This document shows positions 1 through 6,430 of a stretch of 9,460 nucleotides of DNA, in pieces. Position numbers and translations under genes: made by a program. Numbering within the stretch: position 1 is the first letter of the stretch; each line of letters starts with the position of its first letter. Under the pieces are notes generated by a model. It searched no databases. It worked only from the letters and a program-made list of their open reading frames with translations, and was not told the DNA's origin. This DNA comes from Synechococcales cyanobacterium PMM_0002 (lineage in GTDB: Bacteria; Cyanobacteriota; Cyanobacteriia; Elainellales; Elainellaceae). The stretch is taken from NCBI GenBank assembly GCA_949127925.1, contig CASBQX010000149.1, positions 1 through 9,460 of the forward strand, in the 5' to 3' direction.

Positions 1-353
1 CCCTGCAATCCCCCAACTGGCAGCAGTCCACCGTTACCCTACATCCCCAGCTTCAGCACGACTCCATCCGTCAAGCCCTATTGACCTGCTGCCAAAACGC
101 CACACCCTTCAGCTTCAGCCCCTACATTCCCATTTCCGCCGGGTCACCCATCCCCCTCAGCAGCAGCCAAGCCGCCGCCCTGCTGCCCCTATGGGAGGCA
201 CCGCAGTCCATCACCGCGATCGCCCACCGTTACCTCAGCCTCAACCCCGTCCAGTTTCCGTCCCTAGCACCCATGACACTGGCGATCGCCACCGACCACG
301 TCAAACACCTAATCACCCAACTAGAACAAAGCCTCTACGTCCTGGTGACTTAA
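1..353 (+). CDS. 3' end of a methyltransferase-type gene (C-terminal domain only), cut by the window edge
   Basis: An open frame read from base 3 runs to TAA at 351-353 and gives 116 residues. No start codon is needed, because the reading continues off the left edge. The residues align along their whole length with the last ~110 residues of the next gene (406-1713). Shared blocks are WQ..TV.LHPQLQ.DSIR, LLPLW.APQS, RYL.L.PV and LYVL. It is therefore the end of a tandem paralogue, and the missing upstream part presumably carries the SAM-binding fold. The visible domain itself has no catalytic motif I recognise and looks largely helical. The internal TTG at 81 is a possible but unlikely start, since homology extends well before it. 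Two HIP1 octamers fall inside. Function of the full protein is inferred only from the neighbour. Confidence 0.75.
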   Translation, partial: LQSPNWQQSTVTLHPQLQHDSIRQALLTCCQNATPFSFSPYIPISAGSPIPLSSSQAAALLPLWEAPQSITAIAHRYLSLNPVQFPSLAPMTLAIATDHVKHLITQLEQSLYVLVT

Positions 354-366
354 AATCACCCCTTTC

Positions 367-401
367 CATTCATCCCTCATCCTTCCGCCTTCATCCTTAC
401 T
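367..401. repeat. Heptamer short tandem repeat (STRR-like), five units
   Basis: Five consecutive 7-bp units can be read: CATTCAT, CCCTCAT, CCTTCCG, CCTTCAT, CCTTACT. They fill most of the 52-bp spacer between the two methyltransferase genes and end 4 bp before the ATG at 406. Seven-base short tandem repeats are a known class of cyanobacterial intergenic repeats. The strand is pyrimidine-rich, so the downstream gene has no Shine-Dalgarno sequence. Confidence 0.6.
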
Positions 402-405
402 TCCA

Positions 406-1713
406 ATGCTGCTCGACAATATCCGCGCCCAATTCGACAACGCCCCCTACCCGCGCAACCCATTAGAGCAGTCGCCCCAAGACGACTACAACCAGCTATT
501 TATCCATAGCCTGGTCACGCCCTATTATTTGCGCGATCGCCGCGTTGTTTCCACCCACGACAAAGTAATTTTGGATGCGGGCTGCGGCACCGGATATGCC
601 GCCCTGACGCTAGCGATCGCCAACCCAGGAGCCAAAATTGTCGGCATTGACCTATCCCCTGAATCGATTAAGCTAGCCCGTCAGCGGCTAGAGTATCACG
701 GGTTTAGCAACGCCGAATTCCACGCCATGACCATCGAAGACCTACCTAGCTTAGGGTTGGAATTTGACTACATCAATTGCGACGAGGTGCTCTACCTATT
801 GCCCGATACCCTCGGTGGCTTGCAGGCCATGAACGCCGTGCTCAAACCCACGGGGATTATCCGCGCCAACCTGCACAATGCCTTGCAGCGCGACGGCTTT
901 TACCGCGCACAAAAAGTGTTTCAAATGCTGGGACTAATGGACGGCAGCCCCGGCGATGCAGAAATTAAAGCCGTCGTTGAAACCATGCAGGCGCTAAAGC
1001 CCGACGTGAAGCTGCGAGGCCAGACCTGGCGACCAGAACACGCATTGCCCGAATATGAAGGCAACGTCATGGTCAACTATTTATTGCTGGGCGACAAGGG
1101 CTTCAGCATGACCGATTTATTTGAGCTGTTAGACCAAACGGGCTTAGATTTTCTCAGCATGGTGAATTGGCGACACTGGCAAGTGCCCGACCTATTTCAA
1201 GATTCCGAAAACCTGCCTGCGTTTTGGGGCATGAGCCTAATGGCCGCCGCACCCCGCGACCAGCTGCGGCTTTACGAATTGCTCAATCCGGTCAATCGCC
1301 TGATGGACTTTTGGTGTACCCGCGCAGGCGCTGACTGGATCACTCCTGTCGATCAATGGGATGCAGCAGACTGGCAGACCGCCACGGTTCATCTGCATCC
1401 TCAGCTCCAATCTGACTCGATTCGAGCCGCTCTGGTTGAATGCCTGAAGACAGCCCAGCCCTTTGAATTCACCCGCTATATTGACCTGCCCGCCATGGGA
1501 GACGTGAGACTAGACGCGGTGTCGGCAGGTTGCTTGCTGCCGCTGTGGGACGCCCCTCAATCCGTCTGCGATCTGGTGCAACGCTACCTGACGCTGCATC
1601 CAGTTGATCCCGTTACTCTAGCTTCCATTAGTCCCGATACGGCGTTTGCAACGGTGACCCAATTGCTCAACCGTCTCGATGCTTTTCTCTATGTTTTGAT
1701 CGAGGCCGGATAA
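406..1713 (+). CDS. Class I SAM-dependent methyltransferase with a C-terminal accessory domain
   Basis: The protein has 435 residues. Motif I, DAGCGTG, lies at residues 57-63 after a beta-strand (KVILDAG). The acidic residue that would bind the SAM ribose is in VGIDLS (D82), and the post-motif strand is DYINCDEVLYLLPD (121-134), followed by a helix and LKPTGII. These order correctly for a Rossmann-like class I methyltransferase. Residues ~150-320 are an unassigned middle region. Residues ~323-433 repeat the C-terminal domain seen in the partial gene just upstream. The ATG at 406 is the first usable start, no Shine-Dalgarno is visible, and the spacer before it is a heptamer repeat. Substrate is unknown: the layout (catalytic fold plus helical C-terminal modules) resembles bacterial protein methyltransferases, but I see nothing that settles protein versus small-molecule substrate. 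It is probably co-transcribed with the upstream paralogue. Confidence 0.85.
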   Translation: MLLDNIRAQFDNAPYPRNPLEQSPQDDYNQLFIHSLVTPYYLRDRRVVSTHDKVILDAGCGTGYAALTLAIANPGAKIVGIDLSPESIKLARQRLEYHGFSNAEFHAMTIEDLPSLGLEFDYINCDEVLYLLPDTLGGLQAMNAVLKPTGIIRANLHNALQRDGFYRAQKVFQMLGLMDGSPGDAEIKAVVETMQALKPDVKLRGQTWRPEHALPEYEGNVMVNYLLLGDKGFSMTDLFELLDQTGLDFLSMVNWRHWQVPDLFQDSENLPAFWGMSLMAAAPRDQLRLYELLNPVNRLMDFWCTRAGADWITPVDQWDAADWQTATVHLHPQLQSDSIRAALVECLKTAQPFEFTRYIDLPAMGDVRLDAVSAGCLLPLWDAPQSVCDLVQRYLTLHPVDPVTLASISPDTAFATVTQLLNRLDAFLYVLIEAG

Positions 1714-1723
1714 GGTGATACAT

Positions 1724-1825
1724 GTTCCTGGTTTGAATGGCATCGGTTCCATTTGAGATGGCACCGCTCCTATTTGAAATGAGGTCGTTCCTGTTTTGCC
1801 TTGGAAGCGCCCTATTTGAATACTC
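1724..1825. repeat. Degenerate ~21-bp phased direct repeat, five units
   Basis: The core (G)(T/C)TCC-(T)ATTTGAAATG recurs with TTTG at 1732, 1752, 1773, 1795 and 1815, so spacings are 20, 21, 22 and 20. A pyrimidine-C block (GTTCC, GGTTCC, GCTCC, GTTCC, GCGCCC) precedes each. The array fills the gap between the convergent methyltransferase gene and the 525-residue membrane protein gene. No obvious hairpin terminator is seen there. Its role is unknown. Confidence 0.6.
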
Positions 1826-1861
1826 AGTATTTTGGATCAAACGCAAGCATCCCTAGCAGGC

Positions 1862-3439
1862 TTAATCGCTGGCCGAAGGCTTAGTCGGTGACCCTGTGTT
1901 CCGCACCCGAACGATTTTACCCAGCAGGTCAAACCAAAAAGACGACCCCATAGAAATGGCAATCCCTGTAATCACCCAACCCAGAATGGCCTTGGGCACA
2001 GCAACCAGCCGATTGACTAACTTTGCCGCCTGCGCAGTTTCCCCCCCGCTGCCAAACTGCTGCTGCATATTCCGCTGATTCCAACCAATCGGCAGCGGGA
2101 TTTCATTCAACACATTGTCTAAGGCATCTCTGACATTGGATAGCTCTTGCTGGATTTCTGCAACATTTTGCGGATTGGAGGACGCATTGGCAGGCAGTGG
2201 GCTGCCGTCTACGCCGGGAGGTAGCACATTCGGCAAGGCCGGATTAGTCGGCACTAGGTCGGCCACACGGGTGGGGCGATCGCCTGTCGTGATCAGCTGA
2301 TCAGCACTTTGAGCGATCGCCGATCGCACCGCTGTATCTCGGGTGAGGCGATCGACCACTAAAAACGTATCGGTATTGGTAGCCGTGGCGATCAAAATGC
2401 CCAGCACAATCGCTACCCCCTTAGCATTGCGCCGATACACGCCCGACGCTCGATCCATCGAACGGTTGTACCAGTCTTCTACCTCTTTTTCTAAGGTACG
2501 AACGCCATCTCTTAGCCCCTCGGTTTTCATTTGCGCTTGGTCGGCCAAAGACAGCAGGTTTCGTTTTAGCTGGGGCGGCAACGTATCAGCATTGGCTCGA
2601 ACCTGGGCAATCACCTCAGCTAGTTCGGCAGGCAAGTCATTTCGCTGGGTCATCACCATCGACAACACCTCAGTCAGGGTTGGCTCTAGCTTTTTGAGAG
2701 AGATGGCCTGCTTGAGGTAGGGCAATCGTCCCAAAATGATATCTTTACAGTGATTATTATCTTTTAAGTAGGCTTCGGTACTGTCAATAAACTGCTGAAT
2801 TTGGTCTGTTGCCAGATCTATACTTTTTGAAAGCGAAACTCGATTACTTCTAAAGTTTTGGCGAATATCGTCTAGCCGCAGCTTCAGCGCATTGAATTCT
2901 GCTTCTAGTAACGAATCATCTCCTAGGCTATTGCGCAGAGATTTTAAAACTGCTTCGACTTGAGCTAGCCGTTCTCGTCCTAGTTCACGAATCGTAAACT
3001 CACTGACTTTATGAGTCAACAGCTCTAAGTCTAGTTTTTGCAAAAGTGCTTCAGCAAAGGGTTTAGACGGAATATAGGAAGGTCCTGTAAAGGGGCCTGA
3101 TTGGCGATCGCCAAACACATTTCGCGCTCCCGTAGCAGTACGGTAAACCGCTCCAATCCGACGAATAATGCCGCGAAAAAACCTTGGAAGTAGACCTTTG
3201 GACTCTTGGTTAAGCGCTTTAATCAACGGGTCGTGATATAGCTGGTCTACAAATTTTTGATAGACCCCCAATTCATCGCTATTACCCGTCAAAAGTACCT
3301 CAATTGACTTCTTTAAATGATCGGCTCGCCATTGCAACACTGTCGTAATTAATTCTTGAATTTCTGAAGCCAGTAAGCTCAGCGTCAAAAATATAAAAAT
3401 TAACCCTGTGGCAATATCAAAAACTAGAGGAAGGTTCAT
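1862..3439 (-). CDS. Conserved membrane-anchored protein of unknown function, 525 aa
   Basis: I do not recognise a named function. Hydrophobic stretches that could span the membrane are at residues ~7-27, ~339-356 (GVAIVLGILIATATNTDTF) and ~484-504 (ILGWVITGIAISMGSSFWF). Between the first two lies a ~300-residue soluble, mostly helical region rich in charged heptad-like stretches (residues ~150-330), probably coiled-coil. Between the second and third is a Pro/Ala/Ser-rich linker (~385-425). The signature around WYNRSMDRASGVYRRN before the second membrane segment, and TNTDTF within it, resemble a widespread uncharacterised bacterial membrane family. The ATG at 3439 has a GAGGG ribosome-binding sequence 9 bp upstream. 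A TATGAT -10-like hexamer (3478-3483, minus) has no clear -35. It is a single-gene unit that converges on the methyltransferase gene. Confidence 0.8.
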   Translation of the reverse strand: MNLPLVFDIATGLIFIFLTLSLLASEIQELITTVLQWRADHLKKSIEVLLTGNSDELGVYQKFVDQLYHDPLIKALNQESKGLLPRFFRGIIRRIGAVYRTATGARNVFGDRQSGPFTGPSYIPSKPFAEALLQKLDLELLTHKVSEFTIRELGRERLAQVEAVLKSLRNSLGDDSLLEAEFNALKLRLDDIRQNFRSNRVSLSKSIDLATDQIQQFIDSTEAYLKDNNHCKDIILGRLPYLKQAISLKKLEPTLTEVLSMVMTQRNDLPAELAEVIAQVRANADTLPPQLKRNLLSLADQAQMKTEGLRDGVRTLEKEVEDWYNRSMDRASGVYRRNAKGVAIVLGILIATATNTDTFLVVDRLTRDTAVRSAIAQSADQLITTGDRPTRVADLVPTNPALPNVLPPGVDGSPLPANASSNPQNVAEIQQELSNVRDALDNVLNEIPLPIGWNQRNMQQQFGSGGETAQAAKLVNRLVAVPKAILGWVITGIAISMGSSFWFDLLGKIVRVRNTGSPTKPSASD

Positions 3440-3543
3440 GTCTTAGCACCCTCACGCTAAAAAGTTCCATAAAAGCTATCATAAGCCCTTGAAACACTAC
3501 AGCCTTTTCCTTCTAATGGCACAACAATTTAACTAAATTTAAG

Positions 3544-3597
3544 AAAATAGCTCCAAGAGGGATAGAAAATAGTTCCGAGAGGAATATAAAAGTGCCC
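3544..3597. repeat. 22-bp direct repeat, three units, upstream of the membrane protein gene
   Basis: AAAATAGCTCC (3544-3554), AAAATAGTTCC (3566-3576) and AAAA-GTGCCC (3588-3597) start exactly 22 bp apart. The linkers are similar (AAGAGGGATAG and GAGAGGAATAT). The array sits about 60-120 bp upstream of the possible -10 of the minus-strand membrane protein gene, a position suitable for an operator or activator array. The third unit is weaker. Confidence 0.55.
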
Positions 3598-3640
3598 TTT
3601 CTCCACTCAAATCGAATAAGGATTGCGCTGTTTGGTGCTC

Positions 3641-3688
3641 AAAAAAGCTGATTTTGTTACCCTCAGACGCAACAAAATCAGCTTTTTT
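3641..3688. terminator. Bidirectional intrinsic terminator, perfect 18-bp stem
   Basis: The left arm AAAAAAGCTGATTTTGTT (3641-3658) and its exact reverse complement at 3671-3688 enclose a 12-base loop. A-tract and T-tract ends mean either strand reads as hairpin plus U-run. On the minus strand it lies ~100 bp after the zinc-ribbon gene stop and before the membrane protein promoter, so it most likely insulates those two minus-strand genes. Confidence 0.75.
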
Positions 3689-3785
3689 AGTGTTTTTCAA
3701 ATTTTAGAGACTCTTGCAAGTAACTATTTAAACAAAATAACTCCCTACAGCTCGTTTAATTTGTTCCCCATTCAATCTGCCTATG

Positions 3786-3986
3786 TTAAACAATCTCAAG
3801 CAACTTTTTAGGAGCAACTAAACTGCTCGTTCCTACAACACCGAGGGTCTTAGTCGTTGAACTTTCGGCCAGAACTGTTGCCGAGAAATTTGGCATCTCT
3901 TGCCAGCAGTGAGTACAAAACCAGTACACGCGCTTGTAGCGGGCGTGACGCAGCATGATTTGAGAGCAGCAAGGGCAATTGTTCAT
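3786..3986 (-). CDS. Small zinc-ribbon protein, 66 aa, cyanobacterial type
   Basis: Two CxxC knuckles, C4-P-C-C7 and C24-T-H-C27, separated by a basic stretch (RHARYKR) and followed by WQEMPN, make a compact four-cysteine zinc ribbon in the first 30 residues. The remaining ~36 residues are Ser/Thr-rich and look disordered. I recall short cyanobacterial proteins of this form (CPCCS...YWFC..CWQEMP), but no function is known to me. The ATG at 3986 has an AAGGTG sequence a few bases upstream. The gene stands alone, with the 3641-3688 hairpin downstream and an inverted repeat 42-74 bp upstream of the start codon. It could be a nucleic-acid or protein-binding regulator, but that is only inference from the fold. 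Confidence 0.7.
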   Translation of the reverse strand: MNNCPCCSQIMLRHARYKRVYWFCTHCWQEMPNFSATVLAESSTTKTLGVVGTSSLVAPKKLLEIV

Positions 3987-4892
3987 AACACCTTCAACAA
4001 AGTTTTCAAAAAAGGGATGAATCGAAACGTGAGGGCATAGCGATCGCTTAACTCCTCACGCCACACTGTTGCAAACACTGACGGCGAATGAAGATAGTGA
4101 ATGGAAATCACACAGTCAAAAAAAAGCTTACCGTCACCGAGATAAGAAGTTTTTGAATTGGAAAAGTTTGCTAAAGGCCGAGCCTATCGATATGGCTGAA
4201 ACGTCAGTGGTAAGAGCATTTACCCTAACACGAATGTAAGAACTGAAAAGCCTGTATGGATTTTGTATCGAACTAATAACTTTCGTTTCTCTAGGTATTC
4301 TGCTCTATTACATTCTATCTCCCCTAATCAGACTTTTATGAATAACCTTCAATTTCTCAAGAAAATGTTACACCTTCGTCTTATAGAGCTTTGCTTTGTG
4401 TATAAACCAATTCATTTTGGTCTTGGCTTGTGCTTTAGCTTACAAACTTTACCCCTTAAAAAGAACTGTCCAAAGACCTAAAAGCTCAGAAGGGCATGGC
4501 GCTACGACTACAAAGCTAATTACAAAACAGCGGCTATTTTGACGTTTTACTCTAATGAGAATCATCTAAAGCATCGATAGAAATGCAGCGATGCCAGCAG
4601 GCGATTGCGCGTGTTCTCTATCTTTGGACAGAGCACTGGATGAATTTCGGTTTACATATCTACATAAAGCAGTCTCACGGATACGGGCTTTAAATATCCA
4701 GCGATCGCCCTACGTTCAGAATGTCTCGCCATAAGAAATAAGCTCGAAAGCGTCATAGAAAGAGAGTGCAATGCATCAGGCCAGAGCAGCCGCCAAATTC
4801 TCTCTTGGCCAATCCCTTTCTTTCCGTCCCCTCCAGTCGTTAAAATACAAATACAATACTGAAAATTTTTGTTCTGAAATTACCGCCATATT
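3987..4892. other. Long gene-free, partly AT-rich region between the zinc-ribbon gene and apcD
   Basis: About 0.9 kb without a convincing gene on either strand. The 72-codon frame at 4263-4481 starts with TTG, lacks a ribosome-binding site and has an odd composition, so I do not call it. A 36-codon frame from ATG at 4583 is also unsupported. Roughly 4130-4490 is more AT-rich than the flanks and nearly lacks HIP1, as might a decayed or acquired segment. Visible structure is the CGTGAGG/CCTCACG inverted repeat (4028-4060), a small dyad AGCC-TATCGATA-T-GGCT (~4180-4196) and a lone HIP1 at ~4702. The last part must hold the apcD promoter: TACAAT at 4852-4857 is a possible -10 with no good -35. 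Confidence 0.55.
4028..4060. repeat. Inverted repeat around a HIP1 octamer, upstream of the zinc-ribbon gene
   Basis: The 7-bp arms CGTGAGG (4028-4034) and CCTCACG (4054-4060) flank a 19-bp spacer that contains GCGATCGC (4040-4047). It lies in the probable promoter or 5' leader of the minus-strand zinc-ribbon gene and could be an operator or an RNA hairpin. Confidence 0.45.
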
Positions 4893-5378
4893 ATGAGTGT
4901 AGTTAGCCAGGTCATTCTCACCGCCGATGACGAACTCCGCTACCCGAGCACCGGAGAACTGACAAATATCAAGGAATTTTTCCGCACTGGAGAGCAGCGG
5001 ATGCGCATCGCCAGCATTTTGGCAGAAAACGAAAAAAAGATTGTCCAAGAATCCAGCAAGCAGCTTTGGAAAAAGCGTCCTGACTTCATTTCTCCAGGTG
5101 GTAATGCCTATGGCGACAAACAGCGTGCCCTTTGCCTGCGCGATTATGGTTGGTATCTGCGTCTAATTACCTACGGCGTTTTGGCAGGCGACAAAACTCC
5201 CATTGAAACCATTGGATTGGTGGGCGTTCGAGAAATGTATAACTCGTTAGGTGTGCCGGTACCGGGCATGGTGGAGTCGATCCGCTGCCTCAAGCAAGCG
5301 TCTTTGGCTCTTTTGAGTGATGAAGATGCCCGCGAAGCCGGTCCCTATTTTGACTACATCATCCAATCGATGTCGTAG
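4893..5378 (+). CDS. apcD: Allophycocyanin alpha-B subunit (ApcD), phycobilisome terminal emitter
   Basis: The 161-residue protein matches the ApcD form of the allophycocyanin alpha family over its full length. The N-terminus MSVVSQVILTADDELRYP and the C-terminus PYFDYIIQSMS are ApcD-like, and the regions AENEKKIV and PVPGMVE distinguish it from ApcA. The phycocyanobilin-binding cysteine is C81 in ALCLRDYGWYLR, with D84 after it, and PGGNAYG precedes it. ApcD replaces one ApcA in a basal core cylinder and is a low-energy emitter that passes excitation to the photosystems, mainly photosystem I. The gene is alone, as apcD usually is, away from apcABC. ATG at 4893 gives the standard length, although no Shine-Dalgarno is seen. 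A hairpin at 5410-5441 follows. Nothing is truncated or missing. Confidence 0.96.
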   Translation: MSVVSQVILTADDELRYPSTGELTNIKEFFRTGEQRMRIASILAENEKKIVQESSKQLWKKRPDFISPGGNAYGDKQRALCLRDYGWYLRLITYGVLAGDKTPIETIGLVGVREMYNSLGVPVPGMVESIRCLKQASLALLSDEDAREAGPYFDYIIQSMS

Positions 5379-5409
5379 AAGTCTGCGGCAGTTGGGCTTA
5401 CAAGCTCGT

Positions 5410-5441
5410 AGAGGTTAGGTGCAGCCCCAGCCCTAGCCTCT
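5410..5441 (+). terminator. Probable apcD terminator hairpin
   Basis: AGAGGTTAGG (5410-5419) pairs with CCTAGCCTCT (5432-5441) over 10 bp with one G-U pair and a 12-base loop, starting 31 bp after the apcD stop. The U-run is poor (TTGCT), so it could instead be a 3' stabilising hairpin or processing site. Confidence 0.5.
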
Positions 5442-5445
5442 TGCT

Positions 5446-5486
5446 AAAAATTAGGTGGCTGAAATTAGGTGGCCAAAAATTAGGTA
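5446..5486. repeat. Three-copy ~14-bp direct repeat downstream of apcD
   Basis: AAATTAGGTGGC-type units have TTAGGT starting at 5451, 5465 and 5480 (spacings 14 and 15). The third copy diverges after GGT. A further TTAGGT sits in the left arm of the preceding hairpin (5415). The array lies in the 204-bp gap before the HAS-barrel protein gene, in its possible promoter region. Confidence 0.6.
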
Positions 5487-5582
5487 TGGGGCGAGAATTG
5501 CTGTAATGTGGGGGGAGTACTTTTGTATTGGATGCCGGGGCGATCGCCCTCCTGTTCCATATAGTTTTTTTACTCTGCTGCT

Positions 5583-6188
5583 ATGCGCCTTGGCAAAGTC
5601 GTCAAATCCAATTCTCACTGCGATTATGTAGTTCAGGTTCACGATGACCAAGATGTGATCGAGCCGCCGCAGGCCGATGATTATGGGCTAGGCAGCTTTG
5701 TCAAGCTCGAAAAAGAAGATGGACGCCATTGGGCGGTTGGGCTAATTTACAACTCACTGCTGTTTAACCCCATGTTTTTGAGCAGTGGACCTCGGTTGTC
5801 GAGTGAACCCGATCCGCTGTTCACACCAGATTTGATTAGCGAAACCCGAACCCTGCTAGGAATTGCCTTAGTTGGATGGATGGAAGTTGCAGGCGACAGC
5901 TCCTATGGCGTCCATGGTATTCCTCGCGTTGTGGTGCCCGTCAACACCCCAGTCGATACCATGACTCCGGCGGAAGTACACTGCTTCCATCTCAACGCAG
6001 AAAAACGTCCCCAGTTTTGCTACTACAGCCATCTATTGCGCAGCGGCGGCAACTTTGCCGCCCAGCTGGCTCAACAAACCCTCAAAGAGCTAGTTGATAG
6101 TCAACTCTTCACAGGAACCGACCAGCGCGCCCTCGAAATTTTATGGAGAGAGCTATCCTGGAAGAACATGATGGGTGCAATGCGCTAG
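5583..6188 (+). CDS. Conserved cyanobacterial protein with probable HAS-barrel N-terminus, 201 aa
   Basis: The first ~90 residues read like a small beta-barrel: MRLGKVVKSNSHCDYVVQV, then YGLGSFVKLE and HWAVGLIYNS. This is the pattern of the HAS (HerA-ATP synthase) barrel, where a short strand with GKV is followed by G-x-x-V and a VGLV-type strand. The rest (GIPRVVVPVNTPVDTM, FCYYSHLL, ELSWKNMMGAMR) is well-ordered sequence I do not assign. Proteins of this form are common in cyanobacteria without a tested role. No HerA-type ATPase gene is nearby, so the barrel appears to work alone or with a partner coded elsewhere. The ATG at 5583 gives a sensible N-terminus, though there is no clear ribosome-binding site. 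It is on the same strand as apcD, 204 bp behind it, probably with its own promoter. Confidence 0.75.
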   Translation: MRLGKVVKSNSHCDYVVQVHDDQDVIEPPQADDYGLGSFVKLEKEDGRHWAVGLIYNSLLFNPMFLSSGPRLSSEPDPLFTPDLISETRTLLGIALVGWMEVAGDSSYGVHGIPRVVVPVNTPVDTMTPAEVHCFHLNAEKRPQFCYYSHLLRSGGNFAAQLAQQTLKELVDSQLFTGTDQRALEILWRELSWKNMMGAMR

Positions 6189-6248
6189 TAAATCTTCCGC
6201 GTTTGGTTGATAGCGTTTGGCTGATCAATCACGCCCCCAAAACCGATT

Positions 6249-6272
6249 TACGCCTTCAAAGCAATAGGCGTA
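6249..6272 (+). terminator. Hairpin after the HAS-barrel protein gene
   Basis: TACGCCT (6249-6255) and AGGCGTA (6266-6272) form a perfect 7-bp stem with a 10-base loop, 60 bp after the stop codon. There is no strong U-run, so termination is likely but not certain. Confidence 0.45.
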
Positions 6273-6430
6273 TAGGGCTTTAGCGGTGGGTATGGCTAAA
6301 AAAATTCCAACAGATCCATAATTGGAGCTGTCAGAATTATGTGTTCCCTGTTAATGACTCGGCTAGAGTTGAGTCTCTTTAAGTATGCCCAATTGAGCCA
6401 TGAGAACCGACGATCTTGATCATCCGCCCT

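Larger units (their letters stand above)
3440..3785. other. Intergenic region upstream of the membrane protein gene
   Basis: This 346-bp stretch holds the ribosome-binding site and possible -10 of the membrane protein gene, a three-unit 22-bp repeat (3544-3597) and the strong hairpin at 3641-3688. An open frame across the hairpin (3623-3811, plus) has no coding signs: it starts in non-coding sequence, is low in complexity and is interrupted in sense by the inverted repeat. I see no gene here. Confidence 0.6.

Noticed and set aside
2343..2720. 125-codon plus-strand frame opposite the membrane protein gene.
   Set aside because: It is the antisense shadow of a well-supported gene and has a Ser/Arg-rich composition with no domain.
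3623..3811. 62-codon open frame spanning the 18-bp hairpin.
   Set aside because: It runs through the terminator inverted repeat, overlaps the end of the zinc-ribbon gene on the other strand and encodes no recognisable sequence.
4045..4075. ACTCCTCACGCCACAC resembles the conserved ACUCCUCACAC stretch of the cyanobacterial small RNA Yfr1.
   Set aside because: The motif is interrupted after CTCAC, no clear terminator stem follows it, and its CCTCACG is engaged in the inverted repeat with CGTGAGG, unlike the single-stranded motif of Yfr1.
4190..4240. GTCAGTGGTAAGAGCATTTA looks like a tRNA D-arm followed by an anticodon arm.
   Set aside because: The following stem does not give a 7-base loop, there is no GGTTCGANTCC T-arm, and no acceptor stem pairs. 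At most it is a chance resemblance or decayed remnant.
4263..4481. 72-codon open frame on the plus strand in the AT-rich gap.
   Set aside because: It has a TTG start, no ribosome-binding site, no recognisable motif and a composition typical of non-coding AT-rich DNA.
4583..4693. Short 36-codon frame beginning ATGCAGCGATGC upstream of apcD.
   Set aside because: No ribosome-binding site and no similarity I can recognise; too short to support alone.
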